A stretch of 43,297 nucleotides of DNA from Bacteroidales bacterium. Lineage in GTDB: Bacteria > Bacteroidota > Bacteroidia > Bacteroidales > PWNQ01. Each line of letters opens with the position of its first letter. Within the stretch, counting starts at the first letter, position 1. The position numbers and the translations under genes were made by a program. Below are positions 1 to 7,369 of this stretch, one piece after another. Location: contig JAIPBW010000023.1 in assembly GCA_021738505.1 (NCBI GenBank), positions 1 to 43,297 of the forward strand, written 5' to 3'. The notes under the pieces were generated by a model. That model ran no database searches. It saw only the letters and a program-made list of their open reading frames with translations, and was not told where the DNA came from.

Positions 1-695
1 AACCCACCCTTTTTGCCTTTACGGACAGTGTGTATGAGGCGGAATGGCATTTCGGCGACAGCCTGGCGGGCGGAGCGGATACCTCTTCGGCCTTGTATCC
101 CTCGTACAAATACCCGCAGCCCGGGCAATATACGGTTTGGGTAAAAGCCCTGCATTACGGTATGTGGGACAGCATCGCCAAAACCGTTACCATCTACCAA
201 AATCCACAAATATCCCTGGGAAAGGATACCACAATCGCGGGCAACGACACGCTGGTATTAGACCCTGGCAGCGGCTACGTTAGCTATAAATGGAACACCG
301 GCGATACTACACAAACGCTAACGCTCTACGGCAGCCAGATGTCACCCGGCAGCCACACCTACTGGGTGGAAGTAACCGACAGCAACGGCTGTAAAGCCAA
401 AGCGTATCGCACCATCACCTATTCCGGCGTAGCCATCAACGAACAAAATGCGGATAAATGGAAGGTTTATCCCAATCCCGCGGAAGAAAGGCTAATCATA
501 GAACTCGATCACGCCATATACGAAAAAGCCACCCTCAGGCTTTACAACCAAAACGGGGCCATCGTGCGCCGCCATCAATGGCCAAAGCAGGCAAAAACCC
601 AACACCTCAGCCTCTACGGTCTCAGCGACGGCATCTACTGGCTGGAGCTGGACATAGAACAACGGAAATACCGGCAGAAGGTGGTGAAGCGATGA
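1..695 (+). CDS. Secreted PKD-domain protein with T9SS type A sorting domain (5' partial)
   Basis: The reading frame is open from base 3 to the TGA at 693-695, so the gene enters from outside the window and only its C-terminal ~230 residues are visible. First comes a PKD-like beta sandwich (residues ending WHFGD, then YKYPQPGQYTV). A second Ig-like unit follows, ending in the usual 'WVEVTDSNGCKA' pattern. The C-terminus is a T9SS type A sorting domain, with VYPNPAEE at its start and LSDGIYWLEL plus a basic tail at its end. By family knowledge such proteins cross the outer membrane through T9SS and are attached or released at the surface. The N-terminal domains, and so the function, are outside the window. 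The DNA is much richer in G+C than later genes: 38 of 60 bases at 61-120. Confidence 0.85.
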   Translation, partial: PTLFAFTDSVYEAEWHFGDSLAGGADTSSALYPSYKYPQPGQYTVWVKALHYGMWDSIAKTVTIYQNPQISLGKDTTIAGNDTLVLDPGSGYVSYKWNTGDTTQTLTLYGSQMSPGSHTYWVEVTDSNGCKAKAYRTITYSGVAINEQNADKWKVYPNPAEERLIIELDHAIYEKATLRLYNQNGAIVRRHQWPKQAKTQHLSLYGLSDGIYWLELDIEQRKYRQKVVKR

Positions 696-707
696 GGCGA
701 GCTGGCG

Positions 708-725
708 TCCCGATAGCTATCGGGA
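708..725. repeat. Perfect palindrome TCCCGATAGCTATCGGGA
   Basis: The 18 bases equal their own reverse complement. The preceding GCGAG-TGGCGTCCCGAT wording recurs in altered form near 5079-5112. A shorter TCCCGAT/ATCGGGA hairpin recurs near 31600 inside the inverted-repeat element. This suggests a dispersed repeat family. As RNA it could fold into a hairpin downstream of the first gene. Confidence 0.7.
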
Positions 726-755
726 TTAGCGAACGAAGCGACTGAGAGACTGAGA

Positions 756-801
756 GTACGAGGGTACGAAGGTACGATTGTACGAAAGTACGAAAGTGCG
801 A
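756..801. repeat. 8-base tandem repeat, unit GTACGAnn
   Basis: GTACGA starts at 756, 764, 772, 780 and 788, and GTGCGA at 796, all exactly 8 bases apart. A looser 8-base rhythm (TGAnGTGA) continues to about 817. Eight is not a multiple of three and there is no open frame, so this is a non-coding microsatellite-like array. Confidence 0.8.
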
Positions 802-945
802 TGAAGTGATGATGTGATGATATGCATGGAGCAGAGAGCATGGTGCATGGTGTGAAAATAGCCGAACTGCGAGCCCTCCGGGCTGGTTGATTGAGTAATT
901 AAGTTGATTAAGTGGGATAAGGCGTTTTTTTGCATAAAATCACCT

Positions 946-1011
946 TCCCTGACAGGATTTGCAATGAACAATAAACTATAGTTTTGAATAACTGCACCAC
1001 CCTGTCAGGGA
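946..1011. repeat. Inverted repeat TCCCTGACAGG / CCTGTCAGGGA
   Basis: The 11-base arms at 946-956 and 1001-1011 are perfect reverse complements separated by 44 bases. Similarity extends outward (ATCA..CC against GATGAT) with a small gap. This could be a miniature inverted-repeat element or a long-loop hairpin between the convergent genes. No target duplication is obvious. Confidence 0.5.
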
Positions 1012-1043
1012 TGATCTTAAAAAATTCACAAAGGCTTATGAGC

Positions 1044-2057
1044 TTATTCATTATTTTGATCTTTTAAGAACAGTTCGCCAAAGTCTGCGATACTTTCTTT
1101 TATAGGTCGATAGGAAAAGTCTGTGAAAGTAGTGATTTTACTCCCGTCATAGTAATGGTTATTCATTGCAGTGCGGGCTGTTTCTTTTGTTATCAGCGGA
1201 GGATTTCCGCTAAAGAAGCTTCGCGTGGCATCCAGCCGCCAGACAATCTCTGCCATTGCCGGTGTTGCTTTATTATGAGGAGGTTTTACATTCAGGATAT
1301 CGGCAATTTGTTCGAAAAGACTTTTGTAATCTATATTTTCTGCCACTAAAAGAAAACGTTCCTCTTCAATACCGGAAAACATTAGTTTTTCCATAACATA
1401 GGCTACATCCCGGACATCTACATATCCGTTGACTCCTTCCGTATAGAAATTAAGTCCGTTATAGAGTTTACTGAACAGTTGGCTGCTCCCTTTATCCCAG
1501 GGGCCGGGGCCTAAAATAATACCCGGGTTGACAACAGCCGTAGAAAGCCCTTCCATCTGTCCGCGCCATACTTCGCGTTCCCCAAGCATTTTCGAGATGC
1601 CATATTTACTGTTCTGATTGGAATCTTTCCACTGTGAGGTTTCACTTGTTTTTCCGTCCACGTCGCCACGGCCTAAAGCAGATGTTGAGCTTACGTGAAT
1701 GAGTTTCTTTACATTTTGATGCAGTGCTGCATTGACAACATTAGCAGTGCCTTCCACATTAATTTTATGCAGCAGAGGTTTGTCTTTTTTATGAAAAGAT
1801 ACAAAACCTGCACAATGAAACAGCAGATCGTCTTTTTCCAGAAAATCCTCCAGAGAGCTTATGTCTGTTACGTCACCCTGATACCAATGGATACGGTTGA
1901 AATATTCATGGGGGTTGGTTGTATAATAGCCGATTATTTTTTTGACCAGATTCGTATTATCCTTTCTCCTTAACGCTTTAACTTCATAGCCCTGATCCAG
2001 AAGTCGAAAGATCAGGTGAGCCCCTAAAAGGCCTGTACCTCCTGTTATTGCTATCAT
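1044..2057 (-). CDS. NAD(P)-dependent epimerase/dehydratase (extended SDR, dihydroflavonol reductase-like)
   Basis: 337 residues. The N-terminus has the extended SDR nucleotide-binding motif G-G-T-G-L-L-G (residues 6-12). The active-site Tyr and Lys lie in YGISK (152-156), and the Ser-rich HVSSTSA (121-127) supplies the catalytic Ser/Thr region. This order matches the 3-beta-HSD/dihydroflavonol-4-reductase branch of extended SDRs, which reduce or epimerise sugars, sterols or other ketones. The substrate cannot be read from sequence. The gene stands alone, divergent from tyrS, and converges on the repeat spacer. A TAnnTTTG box on this strand ends four bases before the ATG, so the mRNA may be almost leaderless. 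Confidence 0.85.
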   Translation of the reverse strand: MIAITGGTGLLGAHLIFRLLDQGYEVKALRRKDNTNLVKKIIGYYTTNPHEYFNRIHWYQGDVTDISSLEDFLEKDDLLFHCAGFVSFHKKDKPLLHKINVEGTANVVNAALHQNVKKLIHVSSTSALGRGDVDGKTSETSQWKDSNQNSKYGISKMLGEREVWRGQMEGLSTAVVNPGIILGPGPWDKGSSQLFSKLYNGLNFYTEGVNGYVDVRDVAYVMEKLMFSGIEEERFLLVAENIDYKSLFEQIADILNVKPPHNKATPAMAEIVWRLDATRSFFSGNPPLITKETARTAMNNHYYDGSKITTFTDFSYRPIKESIADFGELFLKDQNNE

Positions 2058-2061
2058 AAGT

Positions 2062-2069
2062 CAAAAATA
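2062..2069 (-). promoter_or_regulatory. -7 promoter box (TATTTTTG) of the SDR gene
   Basis: The plus strand reads CAAAAATA, which is TATTTTTG on the minus strand and fits the Bacteroidota consensus TAnnTTTG. Only four bases separate it from the ATG at 2057, implying a start of transcription at or very near the start codon. Confidence 0.5.
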
Positions 2070-2311
2070 CAATAAATTAATGAATCTTGTTTTCTTTCCT
2101 GATTAACAAAAATAAGCACAATGTGTTTCGGGCTTGCGGATCATGAAAACGATAAACCAATATTTTTGGCATCAATTTTAAAACCTCCACTCTGCAGATC
2201 AAATTGGTAAACAACAGAAAAACAATAAGATGCCAATGGGCTATATTGTCTTTTAATACACCGGATAGAAATGCATGAATTAATACAGGGTAAGAGTTAA
2301 AATTTTCGAAT

Positions 2312-2319
2312 TATCTTTG
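2312..2319 (+). promoter_or_regulatory. -7 promoter box (TATCTTTG) of tyrS
   Basis: Exact match to TAnnTTTG, 21 bases before the first ATG of tyrS. A clear TTG-type -33 element is not evident. Confidence 0.6.
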
Positions 2320-2340
2320 CATAGCAAAACCTGAAAATCA

Positions 2341-3636
2341 ATGCTCATGAATTTTGTAGAAGAACTAACATGGCGCGGTATGGTGCATGATATCATGCCG
2401 GGAACGGAAGAGTTGCTGGACAAGGAAATGGTAACGGCTTATGTCGGAATTGATCCTACAGCCGATTCTTTACATATAGGTCATCTTACCGGAGTTATGA
2501 TGTTAAAACATCTTCAGGATGCCGGTCACCGGCCTGTGGTATTGTTAGGTGGTGCTACCGGAATGATCGGGGACCCTTCGGGGAAATCCAAAGAAAGAAA
2601 TCTTTTGGATGAAAATGCATTGCGCAAAAATCAATATGCATTGGAGCTTCAGTTGCAAAAGCTGCTGGATTTCTCGCAGGAGAAACAAAACCAGGCGTTG
2701 TTAGTGAATAATTATGACTGGATGAAGGATTTTTCATTTCTGGAATTTATTCGTGATGTAGGCAAACATCTTACGGTCAATTATATGATGGCCAAAGATT
2801 CCGTAAAAAAACGCCTGGGCGCTGATTCACAAAATGGAATGTCATTTACGGAATTTAGCTATCAGCTTGTGCAGGGATATGATTTTTATTACCTCTATAA
2901 AAATTTAAATTGCAAGTTGCAGATGGGAGGTTCCGATCAGTGGGGAAATATTACTACCGGCACTGAGTTGATCCGCAGAAAATCCGGCGGAGAAGCATTT
3001 GCGCTTACTTGTCCGCTTATTACCAAGTCGGACGGAAATAAGTTTGGGAAAACGGAAGAGGGAAACATCTGGCTAGACCCCGAAAAGACCTCTCCCTATA
3101 AGTTCTATCAGTTCTGGCTTAACATTTCCGATGAAGATGCTACCCGACTGATCAAGATATTTAGCCTGAAAGATAAAGCAACGATCGAGAGTCTGATTGA
3201 AAAGCATCAGCAAGAGCCTCATTTGCGTGTTTTGCAAAAGGAAATGGCTGTTGAGCTTACTACGCGTATTCATGGGGAGAAAGAACTGCAAGCAGCTCAG
3301 CAGGCTTCTAAGATCCTCTTTGGTAAACAGGTAACCGAAGAACTGAAAGCCTTACCTGAAAAACTGTTACTTGAAGTCTTTGAGGGAGTGCCTCAACATG
3401 AAGCACAAAAGACTGCTGTAGAGCAAGGCATGGATATCGTTACTTTCCTGGCGGAAGCGTCCGGTGTATTTTCTTCAAAAGGAGAAGCACGACGAATGCT
3501 GAAAAGCAATGCTGTGAGCATTAATAAAGTGAAAGTGGATGAAAATCGTCAGATTACTGCTGAGGATCTTTTAAACGACAAGTATATACTTGTGCAAAAA
3601 GGGAAGAAAAACTATTTTCTGGTTCGTGTAAAGTAG
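2341..3636 (+). CDS. tyrS: Tyrosyl-tRNA synthetase
   Basis: Class I aminoacyl-tRNA synthetase that charges tRNA-Tyr with tyrosine in the cytoplasm. 431 residues, normal for bacterial TyrS. The HIGH signature is HIGH at 45-48 (in [10 protein letters not shown]), and the KMSKS-equivalent loop is KFGKT at 234-238. The tyrosine-binding region includes GGSDQWGN (196-203). The last ~65 residues are an S4-like RNA-binding domain. Two in-frame ATGs lie close together, at 2341 and 2347. The family usually begins MNFVEEL, so 2347 may be the true start. It is monocistronic behind its own promoter, and its stop codon is one base from the stop of the convergent gene at 3638. Confidence 0.97.
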   Translation: MLMNFVEELTWRGMVHDIMPGTEELLDKEMVTAYVGIDPTADSLHIGHLTGVMMLKHLQDAGHRPVVLLGGATGMIGDPSGKSKERNLLDENALRKNQYALELQLQKLLDFSQEKQNQALLVNNYDWMKDFSFLEFIRDVGKHLTVNYMMAKDSVKKRLGADSQNGMSFTEFSYQLVQGYDFYYLYKNLNCKLQMGGSDQWGNITTGTELIRRKSGGEAFALTCPLITKSDGNKFGKTEEGNIWLDPEKTSPYKFYQFWLNISDEDATRLIKIFSLKDKATIESLIEKHQQEPHLRVLQKEMAVELTTRIHGEKELQAAQQASKILFGKQVTEELKALPEKLLLEVFEGVPQHEAQKTAVEQGMDIVTFLAEASGVFSSKGEARRMLKSNAVSINKVKVDENRQITAEDLLNDKYILVQKGKKNYFLVRVK

Positions 3637-3637
3637 T

Positions 3638-4696
3638 TTACTGCAGAAAGATATCCAGATACACTGGCAGATGATCGCTATAGCCTCCGTTGTATCTGTA
3701 TCCTATAAAAGACCGCAGAGGTTTTTTGTTCCCGTCATCATCGGTAAGCAGAAAATCCGAATCAAAAATGTGAGCTTTACTTTTGGTAAAAGGTCCGTTT
3801 CTGTCTAAAAGGGGACGGGAAACAATTATTTGGTCCAAAATATTCCATTCGGCTCCTGTTTCTTCTTTGTAAAAGTGCGTTCCTCTATTTGCTTTTAAAT
3901 AAGGGGTCATCAAATTGACAAGAAAGGTGTTTTCCGCGGAGTCTTTTGCATTTAATGTATTGTGTATGGAAAAATCTTCCGGTCCGTCATTAAAATCTCC
4001 CATAATGACAATATTTTGATTTGAAGGGCGATTTCGAAGCGAGTCTGTAACGGATTTCAGTGTTTTTGCTGCTTTTTTTCTTTTGGGCCTTGTGGCCTCT
4101 TCTCCACCCCAGCGCGAAGACCAGTGATTGACAAAAAAGTGCAGGGTATCATTGGAAAGTGTAAGTCCTTTTACATATAAAATATCTCTTGTGGGACGGG
4201 AGAAAGCTTTTCCCAAATATACCGGAATGGCACGTTTGTGCAAAATCGTCAGTTTTTTAGGCATGTAAGCAAGAGCCACATCAATTCCACGGACATCGGG
4301 AGATTCAAAATGAATAATATTATAGCCGTATTTTTTTAATCCGCTTCCGTAAAAAAGAGCATTAAGGGCATTGCGGTTTTCAACTTCACACAAACCCACA
4401 ACGGCAGGAGGTTCCCAACCTCCAACACTTATAATTACACTTGAGAGCTTGTTGACTTTTTGCCAAAAACGGAATTCATTCCAGTTGCGGGGGCCGTCGG
4501 GGAGAAATTCCTGATCTTGTTTAAGAGTGTCATCTTTAGTGTCAAATAGATTTTCAACATTGTAAAACATCACGCGTAAGCCATCAGCTCCGCGGGGTTC
4601 CGGATGAAAATCATCCGGTAACTTTTCCTGATCTTGTGAAAATAATATGAATACCGGAAGGATTATTAACCCTAATGTATATGCTAAATGCTTCAT
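3638..4696 (-). CDS. Secreted endonuclease/exonuclease/phosphatase family protein
   Basis: 352 residues with an N-terminal hydrophobic signal (residues ~1-20, ending ILFSQ). The DNase I-like fold is shown by YNVENLFD (45-52), the metal-binding Glu in GLCEVENR (E104), NHWSSRWGG, MGDFNDGP in the second half, and the closing SDHLPVYLD (340-348), which holds the catalytic Asp-His pair. Known members hydrolyse phosphodiester or phosphomonoester bonds in nucleic acids, phosphoinositides or sphingolipids. The substrate here is not determined. The YNVENLFD branch is common in Bacteroidota as exported protein. The gene lies tail-to-tail with tyrS and has a long gene-free region upstream. Confidence 0.88.
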   Translation of the reverse strand: MKHLAYTLGLIILPVFILFSQDQEKLPDDFHPEPRGADGLRVMFYNVENLFDTKDDTLKQDQEFLPDGPRNWNEFRFWQKVNKLSSVIISVGGWEPPAVVGLCEVENRNALNALFYGSGLKKYGYNIIHFESPDVRGIDVALAYMPKKLTILHKRAIPVYLGKAFSRPTRDILYVKGLTLSNDTLHFFVNHWSSRWGGEEATRPKRKKAAKTLKSVTDSLRNRPSNQNIVIMGDFNDGPEDFSIHNTLNAKDSAENTFLVNLMTPYLKANRGTHFYKEETGAEWNILDQIIVSRPLLDRNGPFTKSKAHIFDSDFLLTDDDGNKKPLRSFIGYRYNGGYSDHLPVYLDIFLQ

Positions 4697-5541
4697 TTTA
4701 AAGAAAAACTGCCCTGCGAATTTAGAGAGTGCGCATACCAGGTATGAAAAAGAGAGCTAATGAGTGGGTATATCCACAGGACAGTTCAGATTTTTGAAAG
4801 ATGGCACAATATTTCTTTTCAATTCGAAATATAATACATTTTAGTACTCAATGCAAGTTTATTACAAAAAAAATTTAATTTAATTTAAATCCGGACTGAA
4901 TAAATGATACGAATCTGCATTAAAATCAGGACGTGTGACGGGATGCAAAAAAAACTAATGTAAATGGCTAAATTCTCAATGGTTACTATTAAAATAGGAA
5001 TGAGAAGATAAACAGGAAAATATGAAACCTCCATAGCGAAATTTTCCCGGCATACAGGAAAATGATTAAACGCGAAGAGCGAGTTGGCGTTGATGCGAGA
5101 GGGCGTCCCGATGAGGTTACGAAATCAGGAAAACAACGGACACAGAACAAAAATTTAAACATTTTAATTGTGAAAAATAGAACACTGATAACACGGATAG
5201 TCATTGATTAACAATGTAAAACTGTCTTATTTGTCTCTCTTTTAATTCTTTCTGTCATTTGCGCTTCGCACGTCTTATTGCATACAAAGCCATTTTCTTT
5301 AGGGTTTTTATGATTCGGTTAAATTTAACATCAGCCGGTAAAACCTCTACTACTAAAAACTAATGACTATTAATGACAACTAAATGACTCCGATGAAACA
5401 AAAAATGGATTCACGAGGGAACCGATCGATGACATTATTTTCCTAGGTCCGGCAGCCTGTTGACACCCAGCCAATTTAATCATCCTCTTGTATTTTGATA
5501 ATTTCATCATGCAGCTTTCATAAAAGTGATAAAGCTCCGGC
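4697..5541. other. Long intergenic region with degenerate repeats
   Basis: No convincing gene in 845 bases. Visible structure: a 13-base imperfect palindrome CATACC-A-GGTATG at 4734-4746, about 40 bases upstream of the nuclease start and a possible operator. At 5079-5115 there is a diverged copy of the repeat wording seen at 691-714. TAATGAC-like words occur three times around 5361-5388. It also holds phrases such as AACACTGATAACACGGAT (about 5181-5200), of a low-complexity kind. It may be a graveyard of dispersed repeats between the divergent nuclease promoter and the 3' end of the protease gene. Confidence 0.6.
5079..5115. repeat. Diverged copy of the GCGAGnTGGCGT...GGCGTCCCGAT repeat
   Basis: GCGAGTTGGCGT (5079-5090) and GGCGTCCCGAT (5102-5112) together match GCGAGCTGGCGTCCCGAT near 697-714. 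Here the two halves are pulled apart by about 11 bases. The right half of the palindrome (ATCGGGA) is missing, so this copy looks decayed. Confidence 0.45.
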
Positions 5542-7131
5542 CTAAGGTTGAATTACTACTTTTTCCGTAAAAGATTGTTCTTTGGTCTTAATTTTAATAA
5601 TGTAAATCCCGCTGTTCAGATGATTTAAATCAATCATATTTCCACTTTGAGAACGTCTTGCTATTTCTTTACCTGTAATATCAAAAACGGAAAGTTCGAA
5701 TGTGCTGATTCCGGGACTTTGGATATGAAAAGTTCCACGAGAAGGGTTTGGATAGATCTTTAGTTTTTTGTTCTGATCAGCTACATTAATGCTGCTGCCT
5801 GTTAAACAGTTCAGGGAATGAACGGCATTTATTCTGCCACTGCCCATTTTTCCGGCATACGCCGCTAAATTTACGCTGTCAATATTATCTGCTCCCCATA
5901 ATAAGCAGTTTTTCAAATCGCTGAAGGAGGCTGAAGGTTTTAATGACTTCATTAAACCCAAAAGGCCGGCTACTATAGGTGTTGACATAGAGGTCCCCTG
6001 ACTGATATCATATTTACCGCTGAAGATGTTTTGTGTATAATAGGCATCATTAAAAGTGGTGCTTAGCAAGGAAATGCGTTGGCTTGCCGTTCCATTGGGG
6101 GAATATCCGCCGGGAGCTGAGACATCCAGCCAATCGCCATATTGGGAAAAAGAAGAGCGTTCATCATCAGCATTTGTCGAGCCAACGGCAATAACCGAAT
6201 TGTAGGCAGCCGGGTAGAGCTTTTCGTTGCCGGCATCTCCTTCATTGCCGGCAGCGGCAACAATAATAATTCCATTATTTTTTACCGAGGTATAAAAGTT
6301 ATTGTTTACACTGGAAAATCCTGTACTGCCCCATGAAGCACTAATAATATCGGCTCCGTTTTGGGCTGCCCATTGTACACCTCCAATGCCATTGTATGTG
6401 TATTCTCCGGAGCTACTGTCCGGAGCTGTCTTTATTCCCATCAGCGAAATGTCATAACCAATCCCGGCTACACCGGTATCATTGTTGGTTTTAGCGGCTG
6501 CCAGACCGGCACAATGCGTGCCGTGAGACCAGATATATTTGTCGGAAGAACTACCTCCTGAGGGTGGACTTGCATCATTGTCGTTATTGGAAATATCCCG
6601 CTCTTTGATAAACTTACCTGCTAAATCCGGGTGGTCTGTGTAAACGGCATTATCCACAATAGCCACGACTATATTGGGAGACCCGGTTGTGATATCCCAG
6701 GCCGCTTCAGCCCGGATCATATCCAAATGCCAGTTCCAGTCATAACCATAAATAGTGGAGGAATACATAGGATCATTGGGAGTCAGAAAGGTTTTTGTCA
6801 AAGGAATGCGTTCCGCAAACTCCACCTGAGGCAATTGAGAAAGCTGACGAATTAGTAGGTCAACCTTATCGGCCGGCTTAAATGAAACTTGCCATGTCCG
6901 GGATAATGTATCGCTTTCGATTGTAAACGGTTGTCTGGCTGAAGTAAACTGAACGTTCCAATCCAGTGTATCCAGAAAAGCTGTTGCATTTTCTGTTGTT
7001 GCGATATGCTCCTTTTCCAAAATCACATAAAGTTTACCATCTTTGTAGTCTGAATATATCGTTTGGGCAGCACCTGATGATATTATGAAAAAGGATGCAG
7101 CAAGAAATATGATTATTCGGATACGTTGCAT
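5542..7131 (-). CDS. Secreted subtilisin-like S8 peptidase with T9SS type A sorting domain
   Basis: 529 residues. A signal peptide covers about residues 1-23 (ends SGAAQ). A propeptide-like stretch follows, then the S8 catalytic domain: Asp160 in AIVDNAVYTDHPDL, His203 in SHGTHCAGL, oxyanion Asn296 in AAGNEG, and nucleophile Ser381 in GTSMSTP. The motif after the Asp is DNA rather than the usual DSG/DTG, and GTSMSTP replaces GTSMATP; both keep the catalytic residues. The C-terminal ~75 residues are a T9SS type A domain (IYPNPSRG ... LNSGIYIIKI ... KVVIQP). It should be an extracellular or surface protease for nutrient digestion or processing. It is monocistronic, flanked by long spacers. Confidence 0.95.
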   Translation of the reverse strand: MQRIRIIIFLAASFFIISSGAAQTIYSDYKDGKLYVILEKEHIATTENATAFLDTLDWNVQFTSARQPFTIESDTLSRTWQVSFKPADKVDLLIRQLSQLPQVEFAERIPLTKTFLTPNDPMYSSTIYGYDWNWHLDMIRAEAAWDITTGSPNIVVAIVDNAVYTDHPDLAGKFIKERDISNNDNDASPPSGGSSSDKYIWSHGTHCAGLAAAKTNNDTGVAGIGYDISLMGIKTAPDSSSGEYTYNGIGGVQWAAQNGADIISASWGSTGFSSVNNNFYTSVKNNGIIIVAAAGNEGDAGNEKLYPAAYNSVIAVGSTNADDERSSFSQYGDWLDVSAPGGYSPNGTASQRISLLSTTFNDAYYTQNIFSGKYDISQGTSMSTPIVAGLLGLMKSLKPSASFSDLKNCLLWGADNIDSVNLAAYAGKMGSGRINAVHSLNCLTGSSINVADQNKKLKIYPNPSRGTFHIQSPGISTFELSVFDITGKEIARRSQSGNMIDLNHLNSGIYIIKIKTKEQSFTEKVVIQP

Positions 7132-7339
7132 ATTGTGGTCGTTTAATATCTTTGATAAATAATAGATTATGCGTTCTTGTGTCCGGTTTTAACTCAGTCA
7201 TTATAAAAGCGCCACCGAACGATTAACGAATCTATTATGGCCAAACACTATTTGTCTGAGGTTGACCGTACACAAGTATAACAGTTAAAAAAGCGAATGG
7301 TTTTTTAGATGAAAAAATAAAAAAGTTATCATTAAATTG

Positions 7340-7347
7340 TACTTTTG
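7340..7347 (+). promoter_or_regulatory. -7 promoter box (TACTTTTG) of the MFS gene
   Basis: Matches TAnnTTTG, 22 bases before the ATG at 7370. It overlaps a TTG codon in the same frame at 7337. Transcription would therefore begin after that TTG, which supports the ATG at 7370 as the start. Confidence 0.55.
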
Positions 7348-7369
7348 GTACGACAAAAAAAAACAGGTT

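Larger units (their letters stand above)
696..1043. other. Repeat-rich intergenic spacer
   Basis: No plausible gene. The spacer holds an 18-base perfect palindrome (708-725), an 8-base-period repeat (about 756-817), short GCATGG-type repeats (about 825-850) and an 11-base inverted repeat (946-956 with 1001-1011). It separates a GC-rich gene from the AT-richer block that follows. The two flanking genes converge on it, and I see no simple terminator with a long T tract. Confidence 0.7.

Noticed and set aside
4989-5204. Open frame of 71 codons on the minus strand in the long spacer
   Set aside because: It runs across decayed repeats, has low-complexity composition (Phe/Leu/Ser-rich) and no recognisable domain or promoter.
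5512-5534. Hairpin AGCTTT/AAAGCT downstream of the S8 peptidase gene
   Set aside because: Short, AT-rich, with no T run on the peptidase strand.
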